From an uncultured Prevotella sp. (lineage in GTDB: Bacteria; Bacteroidota; Bacteroidia; Bacteroidales; Bacteroidaceae), in assembly GCA_905196835.1 (NCBI GenBank), contig CAJJWN010000016.1, positions 1 to 64,000 on the forward strand: a DNA stretch of 64,000 bases. The letters are read 5' to 3'. Positions 26,503-34,278 of the stretch are shown piece by piece (position 1 is the stretch's first letter; each line of letters begins with the position of its first letter). The translations under genes and the position numbers were made by a program. Under the pieces are notes generated by a model that was not told the origin of the DNA, ran no database searches, and saw only the letters and a program-made list of their open reading frames with translations.

Positions 26503-27695
26503 AGCTGTCGGTAGTCATAGTAAGTTACAACGTCAGGCATTACCTTGTGCAGTGCCTTGACAGCCTGTATAGGGCGCTCGACGGCGTGGACGCCGAGGTC
26601 TATGTCGTTGACAACCACTCGAAGGACGGCACACCGGCCTGCATCGCGGCTTACGGACATGGCATAAAGCTCATAGCAAGCAACCACAACAACGGTTTTG
26701 CAAGGGCCAACAACATGGCGATAAGGAGCGCGACGGGCGAATATGTGCTGATGCTCAACCCCGACACTCTTGTCGGAGAAAACACGATAAAGGATTGCAT
26801 CAGCTTCATGGACACGCATCCTGAAGCAGGCGGAGTGGGCGTACAGATGCTGAAAAGTGACGGGGAAAAAGCACTTGAAAGCCGGCGCGGACTACCAACA
26901 CCTATGACCTCATTATACAAGATGTGCGGCCTGTGCGCAAAATACCCCGCAAACAAACGTTTCGGAAGGTACTACATGTGCGGCATGTCATGGGAAGAGC
27001 CGGGACGGATTGACGTCATAAGCGGCGCATTCTTCATGACAAGGCGCAGCGCACTGGCACAGACAGGCCTGCTCGACGAGGACTTCTTCATGTACGGAGA
27101 AGACATCGACCTGTCATACAGGCTGCTCGACAAAGGCTTCGAGAACTGGTACCTGCCCTCTAAAATACTCCACTACAAGGGCGAAAGCACCCAAAAGTCG
27201 TCGTTCAGGTACGTACATGTGTTTTACGAGGCCATGCTCATATTCTTCCGCAAGCATTACGGCCACCTCGGTTTCTGGCTGTCCATACCGATAAAAGCCG
27301 CAATATACGTCAAAGCGACCCTCGCCTTGGCGAAAATGTCGTACACTAACATAAACAAAATGCTCGGCTTCAGAGGCGCAAAGCGCAAGCCCCGGCCGCG
27401 CTACCTGTTCATAGGCTCTGCTAAATCGCTTGACGCGTGCCGGAAAATCGCCGTAAAAAACGGCTTTGTTGCAGACTATCTTGAATGCGACGGAAAATCA
27501 AATCCGGACGGACACCTCAAAGTTTCACCACGCGGCAGCAAGGCCTGCCCCGTCTATGCGGTGTATGACACGAGCGCATACGGGTACGGACAAATACTTG
27601 ACATTTTCTCCACCCGTCCTTGCCGGCATGTATTCATCGGCACATACAATCCCGAACGCAACATCGTCATAACCGACAAAGAAATAATATACTGA
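26499..27695 (+). CDS. family 2 glycosyltransferase
   Basis: 398 residues. The GT-A fold starts at SVVIVSYNVRHYLVQCLDSL, with VVDNHSKDGT (nucleotide-sugar Asp), GFARANNMAIR, and the metal-binding MLNPDTLV (DxD-type); FMYGEDIDLSYRL is the acceptor-site ED motif. It resembles WbbL-type rhamnosyltransferases. The last 110 residues carry an extra domain with SAKSLDACRKIA that I do not recognise. It probably adds a sugar to a lipid-linked or cell-surface glycan. The start at 26499 overlaps the upstream stop; a longer upstream frame is antisense-like noise. Confidence 0.85.
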   Translation: MKLSVVIVSYNVRHYLVQCLDSLYRALDGVDAEVYVVDNHSKDGTPACIAAYGHGIKLIASNHNNGFARANNMAIRSATGEYVLMLNPDTLVGENTIKDCISFMDTHPEAGGVGVQMLKSDGEKALESRRGLPTPMTSLYKMCGLCAKYPANKRFGRYYMCGMSWEEPGRIDVISGAFFMTRRSALAQTGLLDEDFFMYGEDIDLSYRLLDKGFENWYLPSKILHYKGESTQKSSFRYVHVFYEAMLIFFRKHYGHLGFWLSIPIKAAIYVKATLALAKMSYTNINKMLGFRGAKRKPRPRYLFIGSAKSLDACRKIAVKNGFVADYLECDGKSNPDGHLKVSPRGSKACPVYAVYDTSAYGYGQILDIFSTRPCRHVFIGTYNPERNIVITDKEIIY

Positions 27696-28210
27696 TGAAC
27701 ACAGCCCTACCCGCCGTCCGCCTCAGAGCCATAGAGCCTGAAGACCTCGACCTGCTTTACACCATAGAAAACGACACGAGCCTGTGGAATGTCGGAGTTA
27801 CAAGCGTGCCATACTCACGGTACACGCTCTATGACTACATAGCCAACTCAAAAAACGACATCTACACAGACCGCCAGGTCAGGATGATGATAGAGAACGG
27901 CGACCGTGAAATAGTAGGGATTGTGGACCTTATAAACTTTGACCCCAAGCATTTGAGGGCGGAAATAGGAATAGCCATAGCCAAACGCTTCAGAAGACAA
28001 GGGCTGGCGCAGGCAACGATAAACGTGATAAAAGGCTACGCCCTCGGCATACTGCACCTTCACCAGATATACGCATACGTAGACAAAGACAACATGCAGT
28101 CGCTAAATCTGTTCGAGCGTTGCGGATTTACACGCTCTACAGAACTGAAAGACTGGCTGTTTGATGGAAAAAAATACCACGACGCGCTGCTCATGCAACT
28201 TTTTTTATAA
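27695..28210 (+). CDS. GNAT family N-acetyltransferase
   Basis: 171 residues. RLRAIEPEDLDLLYTIEND opens the fold, IVGIVDLINFDP is strand 4, and RFRRQGLAQATINVI is the acetyl-CoA-binding (R/Q)xxGx(G/A) motif, followed by HQIYAYVDKDNMQSLNLFERCGF. This matches the RimJ/SpeG-like subgroup, which acetylates protein N-termini or polyamines; the substrate here is unknown. TGATG overlap with the glycosyltransferase stop indicates coupling. Confidence 0.85.
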   Translation: MNTALPAVRLRAIEPEDLDLLYTIENDTSLWNVGVTSVPYSRYTLYDYIANSKNDIYTDRQVRMMIENGDREIVGIVDLINFDPKHLRAEIGIAIAKRFRRQGLAQATINVIKGYALGILHLHQIYAYVDKDNMQSLNLFERCGFTRSTELKDWLFDGKKYHDALLMQLFL

Positions 28211-28225
28211 AAAGTGAAAGCATTA

Positions 28226-28258
28226 TTTGGTCATTAGAAAAAATATTCATACCTTTGC
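28226..28258 (+). promoter_or_regulatory. promoter of tRNA-Asp
   Basis: TTTG (28226-28229), 20-base spacer, TACCTTTGC (28250-28258). It lies 25 bases before the tRNA. Confidence 0.75.
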
Positions 28259-28283
28259 AACCGCAAAACTGAAAGACATCCAA

Positions 28284-28358
28284 GGTGCGTTAGTTCAGCC
28301 TGGTTAGAATGCCTGCCTGTCACGCAGGAGGTCACGGGTTCGAGTCCCGTACGCACCG
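28284..28358 (+). tRNA. tRNA-Asp (anticodon GTC)
   Basis: A full cloverleaf can be drawn: acceptor GGTGCGT pairs with ACGCACC; anticodon stem CCTGC/GCAGG encloses loop CTGTCAC with anticodon GTC; T arm ACGGG TTCGAGT CCCGT. The discriminator base is G; CCA is not encoded. Its 3' end is the integration site of the element that follows. Confidence 0.95.
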
Positions 28359-28359
28359 C
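28343..28359 (+). other. attL (tRNA-Asp 3' end)
   Basis: 17-base core AGTCCCGTACGCACCGC overlapping the tRNA T stem and acceptor stem. It is repeated with one mismatch at 38112-38128. The tRNA stays intact, as is usual for tRNA-targeting tyrosine integrases. Confidence 0.8.
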
Positions 28360-28392
28360 AATAAACATTGAGAATCAATGTTCTACAGAACA

Positions 28393-28437
28393 AACACCCG
28401 ATTTTACACCCAATAATGTAAAGTCGGGTGTTTTTCA
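28393..28437 (+). terminator. tRNA terminator and left arm-type repeat
   Basis: AACACCCGATTTTAC pairs with GTAAAGTCGGGTGTT (14 of 15) and is followed by TTTTT, so it can terminate the tRNA transcript from inside the element. The first arm and loop also contain AACACCC-N5-TACACCCAATAAT (28393-28417), repeated at the other end (37977-38001), a likely integrase arm site. Confidence 0.7.
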
Positions 28438-28452
28438 TTAAGAAGCAAAAAG

Positions 28453-28484
28453 AAAGGGGCTTAACTTACTTGAGTTTGCCCCTT
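28453..28484 (-). terminator. terminator of the cargo gene
   Basis: Minus-strand AAGGGGC and GCCCCTT enclose a loop and are followed by CTTTCTTTTTGCTTCTT. About 60 bases downstream of the cargo gene stop. Confidence 0.55.
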
Positions 28485-28542
28485 ATCTTGATTTTGGCAT
28501 TAACAGTTCCGCTCGGTATTGATGATTTGTCTAACCCTATCT

Positions 28543-29718
28543 TTATTCAACTTGCGACAAGTCATTTATTAATACTTGCTCTAATTGTGGTGCTAATGGG
28601 GTTACTATTGTGCTATCTATATTCCACTCAACTTGGGAGGCTAATTTTGACTTCAAAGTTTTTTTGTACAGTTTCATTTCGTCTTTTGTAATATACTCAT
28701 GTTCCAACACATACAGTTCATCAATGATTTCAATCATCTGTTCTTTAATGTCTTTTTTGTGACTAAAGAACAACTTTCTATAGTTCTTTCTGTTTATCAA
28801 ATCCATATAAGACTGATATTCCGGGTTATAGATATAATTCTCTGTCTGGTAATAGTTTTCGAGACGAGTAGTGTAACCGAAAAGTGTTTTGGGAGTCTTT
28901 TTTTTAGTTGCAAGTACATCGTATTCCACTCGTAAAACTCTTTGTATTGTATCTATCCTTATTACGCCTCCAACCACTTCATTTAATCGAAGTCGGCTAT
29001 CTATGCTATCAGTAGTAAATTTCCAACCTTCTTTTTTCAACCTTTCCATTAGAGTGAGACCATCCAAACTGGGTGTGTAAATGTATTTATCTACAAGAGT
29101 ATTTGCTCTTTCCTTGTCCATATCTATCAATGAATCGTTTTGGAAGTTACGAATCTTGATTGCAAATCTTTCCGCATCTTTATGTTTTGTGTCAATAAAG
29201 AAATCCAAATATCCATCCCTGAAATATTTCATACAGGAATCATTCAATTGATAACTTCTGAAGTAAGTCTTGAGATGAATATATTCTCTATTCTTCGCCG
29301 TAACTGTTACTGCGTTCAACTGATACTCAATGGGGTTTAGATAAATAGGGATATCCTCCTTAAATAGAGATGATTTAACACTTTTAGGCTTATAGGCAAT
29401 ATGTTGAATAGTAACAACTTCATCGTTTAAGTCTTGAGGTAATTTACCATCTATATCCGTCGTACCTATGACTGCCCCTTTGCTATTTAGAATCTGTGCG
29501 TATGATATACGTTGACCGGTCGTTTTGTCAAGCAAGACAGCTTGCCCCGAAACGTTAAGACTCACAAATAGTAATAAGAGTAAAATTGCAAAGCCTCGAT
29601 ATTCATACTTAATAATTGTCCGTAAGAAATCATTGCACATGATTCTTACTTTTACTTTTTTAATGCCCATCGCTGTGTCATTTTGTCCTTTAATATTCAG
29701 TTTTTCTTCTTTTGACAT
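28543..29718 (-). CDS. carboxypeptidase-like regulatory domain protein (element cargo)
   Basis: 391 residues, or 365 if translation starts at the Met at 29640, which gives a better signal peptide (hydrophobic FAILLLLLFVSLNVSGQ). After the signal comes a CarboxypepD_reg-like beta domain (LLDKTTGQRISYAQILNSKGAVIGTTDIDG), common at the front of Bacteroidetes envelope and TonB-linked proteins; the remaining 250 residues have no domain I recognise. Probably exported to the periplasm or outer membrane. The gene is AT-rich compared with the surrounding backbone and lies at the left end of the element, so it reads as cargo. It has its own promoter and terminator. Confidence 0.75.
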   Translation of the reverse strand: MSKEEKLNIKGQNDTAMGIKKVKVRIMCNDFLRTIIKYEYRGFAILLLLLFVSLNVSGQAVLLDKTTGQRISYAQILNSKGAVIGTTDIDGKLPQDLNDEVVTIQHIAYKPKSVKSSLFKEDIPIYLNPIEYQLNAVTVTAKNREYIHLKTYFRSYQLNDSCMKYFRDGYLDFFIDTKHKDAERFAIKIRNFQNDSLIDMDKERANTLVDKYIYTPSLDGLTLMERLKKEGWKFTTDSIDSRLRLNEVVGGVIRIDTIQRVLRVEYDVLATKKKTPKTLFGYTTRLENYYQTENYIYNPEYQSYMDLINRKNYRKLFFSHKKDIKEQMIEIIDELYVLEHEYITKDEMKLYKKTLKSKLASQVEWNIDSTIVTPLAPQLEQVLINDLSQVE

Positions 29719-29783
29719 ACAAATCGTAGATTTTATTCATTTGGGAAATGCCTGTCTGTGATTCTTTATTTACTTAGGCGGCA

Positions 29784-29832
29784 CAAATATAGGAATAAAA
29801 AAGGAGCAACCAACATTTTTTGATTACTCCTT
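29784..29832 (-). promoter_or_regulatory. cargo promoter overlapping the relaxase terminator
   Basis: TATATTTG (29784-29791, minus strand) with TTG (29811-29813) 19 bases upstream. In the same stretch AAGGAG...CTCCTT followed by Ts (29801-29832) forms a hairpin that can end the relaxase transcript. Confidence 0.55.
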
Positions 29833-29857
29833 CTGTTCGATACGAGTGAATTAATGT

Positions 29858-31261
29858 TTATAATCTAAATCCACCTCCTTTTCTCGGTTCATTAGGTGCT
29901 TTCCGAAAACCATGCCCTAACTTGCCAAACTGTTCTTTGAACCATTCACCAATCGGTTGCCTGTTTATGGTCAGAACCAGTTTATTGTTATCGCTCGGAT
30001 TCCTTTCCACCTTGAAAATATCATTCTTGATGTCAAACTTCCGCCTGTGTTCTTCGGAATAAATCCTGCCATTGCACCTGATAGCTTCTTTCTTTGTCAA
30101 AAGGTTCTCTATCATTTCTTTGGTAAAGCCGATGGTAGCGCACAACTTTTCCATTCTCAACATCTCCTTGAGCATAGGAAACCATTTGAATGCCTTTTCA
30201 AGCAAGGTATTCAACCGTGATATTTCCTTGTCTTTGGCTTCAAGTTCCTGATTGTGTATTCCTTGTAGGTTGCGTATCTGCTTGCCGTGCTGTTCCTGCA
30301 TACGCTGCATTTGGGCTTTCAAGTCATCAATTCCCTTGTCCCGTTTGGCAATTTCCTGACGCAATACTTCATTGGACTGCTCCAGTTTCTTCATTTTCCC
30401 GCTGCCGAAGAGAGAACCCACTCCGCTTGCTATGACCGTAGCGGCATCGGTGGCTGCGCCTTTGAGCTTGTCCGTGCGTATCTCCGATTTCACCTGACGG
30501 AGTTCCCGCTCGGCAAGGTTTACCTGCTGTTCCTTATGCCGCTTTACGGCTTCTATGCGTTGCAGTTCGGCTTTCTGCTTCTCAATGATGAAATCGTTCC
30601 TCTCTAAATGCTTCTTGCCCGTAACAGCCTTTGATTGTCCACGCTCCATTAGCAGAATGTCGGAGGCCAGGCTCTGCATTTCGGTCATATCCTCATCATT
30701 GAGCTTTCGGCTCTTGCCTGTATCGTGGTTCATCCAGTCGAACACGATGTGCGCATGATAATTCGGCTTGAACCACCTTTCGCTTACTTGAAAACTCTCC
30801 CTGTCCTCCGGGTCAGGTTGTCCGCCCAGCCAATGCCCTTCGTCCTTGTGCAGGAAGATTTGAAGTGGTGTGATGCCCCAGCGTTTTTGGCATTCTTCAC
30901 CGAATTTACGCACATCCTCCAGTGTTGTGTCCGGTCTGATAAGCAATACTCCCTCACGGATGGGTGAACATCCCGCCACTTTGATAATCTTGCCGTTCTT
31001 TCCTTTGCGTTCACGTTCCTTTTCCTGCATGGCACGTCCTGTCTTTTCCTTGACCATGCGCTTGATGTCCTCATAGTGCGCCTGCAATTCGGGATTGCCG
31101 AAATCCGGATTTATCCATTGCTCGTTATTCGCAGAGAGTTCGGATACCACATATACCTTGGATTTTCCGATGTTGCGCATATACTCGGCAGTCCTCCGGT
31201 TATGAGCCTCGCTTGATGCCACGTTGCAAGGCTTGATATGTATGCTTGATTTTGTTGCCAT
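29858..31261 (-). CDS. MobV-family relaxase (Pre/Mob)
   Basis: 467 residues. It nicks the element's oriT and leads the DNA strand in conjugal mobilization. The N-terminal relaxase domain has SSIHIKPCNVASSEAHNRR, the metal/His motifs HKDEGH (138-143) and NYHAHIVF (167-174). After residue 215 a long coiled coil follows (QKAELQRIEAVKRHKEQQV to LNTLLEKAF), typical of this family, then a basic C-terminus ending RKGGGFRL. The presumed oriT is directly upstream. Start ATG 31261 is followed immediately by the conserved N-terminus. Confidence 0.92.
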   Translation of the reverse strand: MATKSSIHIKPCNVASSEAHNRRTAEYMRNIGKSKVYVVSELSANNEQWINPDFGNPELQAHYEDIKRMVKEKTGRAMQEKERERKGKNGKIIKVAGCSPIREGVLLIRPDTTLEDVRKFGEECQKRWGITPLQIFLHKDEGHWLGGQPDPEDRESFQVSERWFKPNYHAHIVFDWMNHDTGKSRKLNDEDMTEMQSLASDILLMERGQSKAVTGKKHLERNDFIIEKQKAELQRIEAVKRHKEQQVNLAERELRQVKSEIRTDKLKGAATDAATVIASGVGSLFGSGKMKKLEQSNEVLRQEIAKRDKGIDDLKAQMQRMQEQHGKQIRNLQGIHNQELEAKDKEISRLNTLLEKAFKWFPMLKEMLRMEKLCATIGFTKEMIENLLTKKEAIRCNGRIYSEEHRRKFDIKNDIFKVERNPSDNNKLVLTINRQPIGEWFKEQFGKLGHGFRKAPNEPRKGGGFRL

Positions 31262-31264
31262 CTT

Positions 31265-31487
31265 TTCAATCTTTTATTCGGTTATAACTAATTTGGTTTG
31301 CTGCTTTCCGCTCATAACCGCAAAGGGGTTCTTAGGGGTGTAACCCATAAGCGGAGTTTCCAAAGAGAGGGTCACTCTTTGGTCGGGTTGCATAGGGCTG
31401 AAAGCTCTTGCCGGATTCTTAGGGCAGCGTCCTAAGCCCCTCGGGAGAGCCCACAACTACGAAAGCGAAGCGTGTAGTTATAGTGGG
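31265..31487. other. probable oriT of the mobilizable element
   Basis: 223 non-coding bases between primase and relaxase genes with several inverted repeats: TCCGCTCAT/ATAAGCGGA (31307, 31347), AAAGAG/CTCTTT (31362, 31375), CTTAGG/CCTAAG (31418, 31431) and GCCCACAACTAC/GTAGTTATAGTGGGC (31449, 31474). Hairpin clusters immediately upstream of a MobV gene are where oriT lies in related elements. The nick site cannot be fixed by eye. Confidence 0.55.
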
Positions 31488-32447
31488 CTATAACCGGAAG
31501 CCTTTCGGTTTCTTGGGTAACGCATCATTCCTCTTTCTGACGGATTGCATTTGTTCTTTTCCATCCGCCATGCGTTTCTGCAAATACTCGTTCAGGTCTT
31601 TGCATCCTCTGTAGATTTGTGAAGCGTCCCGTATATGCTGGGTGCTGTCGTATTCCTTGCGGATTTGCTGAAGGGCTTCCATTCCTGCACGGTCATTGTC
31701 AAAAAAACAGTGGATTCGCTCATAGCTTCCCAATGGATAAAGTGCTTTGGAAACATTGGCAACAGAGTTCAGAACCATGTAATCCTGCCTGTCGAATTCA
31801 GGGTATTGCGGACAGCTTTCGAGCCGTAGGGTCAGAAATGAGAGGTAGTCCATAAATCCCTCGAAAACGAAACACGTGCCCTTTGGCTCTCCCGACTGTC
31901 TGATGTGGGATATTTCCTTCGGTGCGATACAGCCCTTGAAATATCGGTTGCGGATTTCATAGCCGCCCGACATGTTGGGAAACGCAATGGCGAAGTACCG
32001 TTTGCCGTTGTGCGTAAACCGCGCTTCCTTACATTCTTTTTTCGCCAGTGCCGGATTTATCCCCCTTTCCTGCAAGTAAGCGAGCAAGGCAGGGGAAGAA
32101 AGCGGCACGATTTCCAACTGTTGGAAACTCGGCTCTGTAAATGACTGCTTGCGAAAAGAGAAAGAAACGGGGTGCACGTGCGGTGCCTGTTCCTCTATGC
32201 GTTTCAAAAGGTACGGCACGCTGTCCGTTGCATAGAGGTGCGAAGCCAGCGCAATGATGTTGCCGCCCTTGCCGAGCGCAAAATCATACCATTGGTTCCG
32301 CTCGGTGTTCACCTTGAACGAGGCTTCGGTTTCTTCCCTGAACGGTGATTTGTACCATAGATTGATGCCCTGCCGCTTCACCGGGCTATATCCCAAGCTG
32401 TGAAGGTATTCTTCCAACCTGATTTGTTTTGCTGTCTGTATGTCCAT
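31488..32447 (-). CDS. DNA primase (CHC2-like/TOPRIM)
   Basis: 319 residues. The N-terminal 80 residues resemble the primase zinc-binding domain (YKSPFREETEASFKVNTERNQWYDFALGKGG), but the Cys/His metal ligands are not evident. The TOPRIM part follows, with FVFEGFMDYLSF and IHCFFDNDRAGMEALQ as the acidic catalytic motifs. It would prime replication of the excised element or the transferred strand. It works with the RepA-like ATPase encoded just upstream. Confidence 0.85.
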   Translation of the reverse strand: MDIQTAKQIRLEEYLHSLGYSPVKRQGINLWYKSPFREETEASFKVNTERNQWYDFALGKGGNIIALASHLYATDSVPYLLKRIEEQAPHVHPVSFSFRKQSFTEPSFQQLEIVPLSSPALLAYLQERGINPALAKKECKEARFTHNGKRYFAIAFPNMSGGYEIRNRYFKGCIAPKEISHIRQSGEPKGTCFVFEGFMDYLSFLTLRLESCPQYPEFDRQDYMVLNSVANVSKALYPLGSYERIHCFFDNDRAGMEALQQIRKEYDSTQHIRDASQIYRGCKDLNEYLQKRMADGKEQMQSVRKRNDALPKKPKGFRL

Positions 32448-32519
32448 AAATGATTGTCTTTATCGGTTATTGTTTGTTTTTCTTTTCGCCAGTATCTGTT
32501 TATAGGTTACTGGCTGTAT

Positions 32520-32646
32520 AACCACTTCACTTTATTGTCGTATATATAGGATACGGCTTAAAGTGAAGCGGTTTGATGCGCTCCTGCAACCACTTCGCTT
32601 TATCCTAATATATAGACCCGGAGAATAAAGTGAAGTGATTGCAGGA
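32520..32646. repeat. duplicated palindrome, iteron-like
   Basis: Two hairpins in tandem. AACCACTTCACTTTA (32520) faces TAAAGTGAAGCGGTT (32559); AACCACTTCGCTTTA (32588) faces TAAAGTGAAGTGATT (32627). Left arms and right arms both recur after exactly 68 bases. The second stem extends to 22 bp (TCCTGCAA... / ...TTGCAGGA). The position between RepA-like ATPase and primase genes suggests a replication origin. Confidence 0.65.
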
Positions 32647-32652
32647 AGCGTG

Positions 32653-33732
32653 TCAATAGTGGAAATCCGGTTCGTATCTGTACTTCCTGCCATTTTCCTG
32701 CACTATCATCCGCTTGTTCTTCAACACTGTGATGAGTTTAACCAGCTTGTTGTCGCTTAACGGAACACCCACCAAGGCATACGATTCTTTCAATGCTTTG
32801 CTCAGTTCCTTATATCCGTATTCGTCCTGCAACGAAAATGCTGCTTCCAGTGCTATCCGGTGCTGTTGCTCGGAAATGTCCTTGCAGGCGTCGAACCTTT
32901 CGCCCTGGGGTCTGCCGGGTGCTTTGGCTTCTTCTGTCTGATAATCCTCTATCAGTTCGGGCAGTGCCCTGTCATTGATGCGGAAGGCAAACGGCTCGAA
33001 GTCCATCGCACGGATGTGCATGGCGGAAACCTTGCTGATGTCCCCGTTACTTTTGTCCTTTTCAACGAGCAGTACGGTTTCAGCCTTGTTGTTCAGTTCC
33101 GTGCCGATATGTCCCCTTGCGTTCTCATCCCCCTTGTTCTGGTGGAGTATCGTGTGGATATGTATCTGCTTGTCGTCCGTCCACTGCATCAGCTTTGATA
33201 TGATGCGTGTCGATTCACTGGGGCTGTTGATGTCATATACCATGTCACGGATGCCGTCTATTATCACCAGACCAAGGTTTGGCGTATGGTAGATTGCCTG
33301 TTCGACAATCCTTATGCGCTGCTCCGGCGTGTACTTCCGCAGGGCAAGGAATTCAAGGTTTTCGTTGTCCCTGTCATCGGGCAGCCCTGCCATACGCATG
33401 ATGCGCTCCATCACATTCAGACAGTGGTGGGGGCTTTGCTCCGTATCCACATAAAGCACTTTCCGTTTGGCTTCGGGAAGTTCAGCCGCATACCTGAGCA
33501 CCGTACCGTTTTTCAATGCCGCCGCCACGATAGCCGACACATTGAATGTCTTCTTGCTTTTGGCTTTGCCGATGGATGCGCTGAAATTTCCCAACGTGCC
33601 GATAACGGAACCTTTCACACTGAGGATTTCAGGGGCTTTCTCGTATTTTCCCGACAGGCTCAGCCGTGAGGCTTGCCAGAGGATTACCGCCTGTTCGTCC
33701 GATATTTCCCGGATGTCTTTCATATAGTCCAT
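32653..33732 (-). CDS. RepA-like AAA ATPase/helicase
   Basis: 359 residues of the RepA/AAA_25 group. Walker A is ASIGKAKSKKTF near residue 55, Walker B GLVIIDGIRDMV near 155, and HTILHQNKGDENARGHIGTELNNKAE is the sensor region of this hexameric-helicase-like family. The last 90 residues form a separate, helical, winged-helix-like domain. It probably unwinds or initiates replication of the excised circle together with the primase. Start ATG at 33732; a second Met at residue 4 is also possible. Confidence 0.85.
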   Translation of the reverse strand: MDYMKDIREISDEQAVILWQASRLSLSGKYEKAPEILSVKGSVIGTLGNFSASIGKAKSKKTFNVSAIVAAALKNGTVLRYAAELPEAKRKVLYVDTEQSPHHCLNVMERIMRMAGLPDDRDNENLEFLALRKYTPEQRIRIVEQAIYHTPNLGLVIIDGIRDMVYDINSPSESTRIISKLMQWTDDKQIHIHTILHQNKGDENARGHIGTELNNKAETVLLVEKDKSNGDISKVSAMHIRAMDFEPFAFRINDRALPELIEDYQTEEAKAPGRPQGERFDACKDISEQQHRIALEAAFSLQDEYGYKELSKALKESYALVGVPLSDNKLVKLITVLKNKRMIVQENGRKYRYEPDFHY

Positions 33733-33746
33733 AGTGATTCCTCCCG

Positions 33747-34055
33747 TTACTTGCGTCCGCCTGTTTTCTTCCCTGCCAGTTCAAGGGCAAGTTCCGCGTC
33801 CACGATAATCTTGCGCCCTATCTGGGTGATGGCCTTGTCTATCTTTCCGCTTTTCTTTATGCGGTTGGCGGTAGGCAGGCTGCACCCGAACAGCTTGGCT
33901 ATGCCGAGTATTCCGTACACATACTTCCTGCCTGTGTCCGTTACGGGCTGCGGCTGCGCTTCCGGCTGACCGGATGCGTGCCTGCTTAACATGATGAACT
34001 CTTCGCCTGTCATCTGCCAGACGGGTTTGGATAATAATTCTTGGATATTTGTCAT
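33747..34055 (-). CDS. DUF3853-type helix-turn-helix protein
   Basis: 102 residues. The C-terminal half holds an excisionase/MerR-like helix-turn-helix (YGILGIAKLFGCSLPTANRIKKSGKID, then IGRKIIVDAELALEL). In Bacteroides mobilizable elements such a gene commonly precedes the RepA-like gene and acts as a regulator or excision accessory factor; which applies here is not visible. It ends 14 bases before the RepA-like start, so the two are one transcript. Confidence 0.8.
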   Translation of the reverse strand: MTNIQELLSKPVWQMTGEEFIMLSRHASGQPEAQPQPVTDTGRKYVYGILGIAKLFGCSLPTANRIKKSGKIDKAITQIGRKIIVDAELALELAGKKTGGRK

Positions 34056-34122
34056 AGTCCAATCTAATTAGTCGTTAAACAATCAGCCCTGCGCACTGGC
34101 TGTTATTTCTGTTCTCGAACGA

Positions 34123-34131
34123 TGCAAAATT
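34123..34131 (-). promoter_or_regulatory. -7 box upstream of the HTH-RepA-primase genes
   Basis: Minus-strand TAATTTTGC fits TAnnTTTG; no clear -33 TTG lies 19-21 bases upstream. 68 bases before the HTH gene start. Confidence 0.5.
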
Positions 34132-34204
34132 AGATATGGATACGGGTGGTAAGGATGGGGATGACATAATCCGAATTTCGTTGTATCTTATTGAATATCA
34201 GAAA

Positions 34205-34239
34205 ATAAAAATACCACTCAAAAATTAATTTGAGTGGTA
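34205..34239 (-). terminator. terminator of the coiled-coil gene
   Basis: Perfect palindrome TACCACTCAAA-N6-TTTGAGTGGTA (34212-34239). On the minus strand it is followed by TTTTTATTTTC, so it ends transcription coming from the integrase side before the HTH gene. Confidence 0.8.
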
Positions 34240-34278
34240 AAAGTGGAACTTTCGTAAAGAATCAGGATATATCACGGA

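Noticed and set aside
28428..28691. An 87-codon plus-strand hydrophobic frame after tRNA-Asp
   Set aside because: It begins in the tRNA terminator and overlaps the well-supported cargo gene on the other strand.
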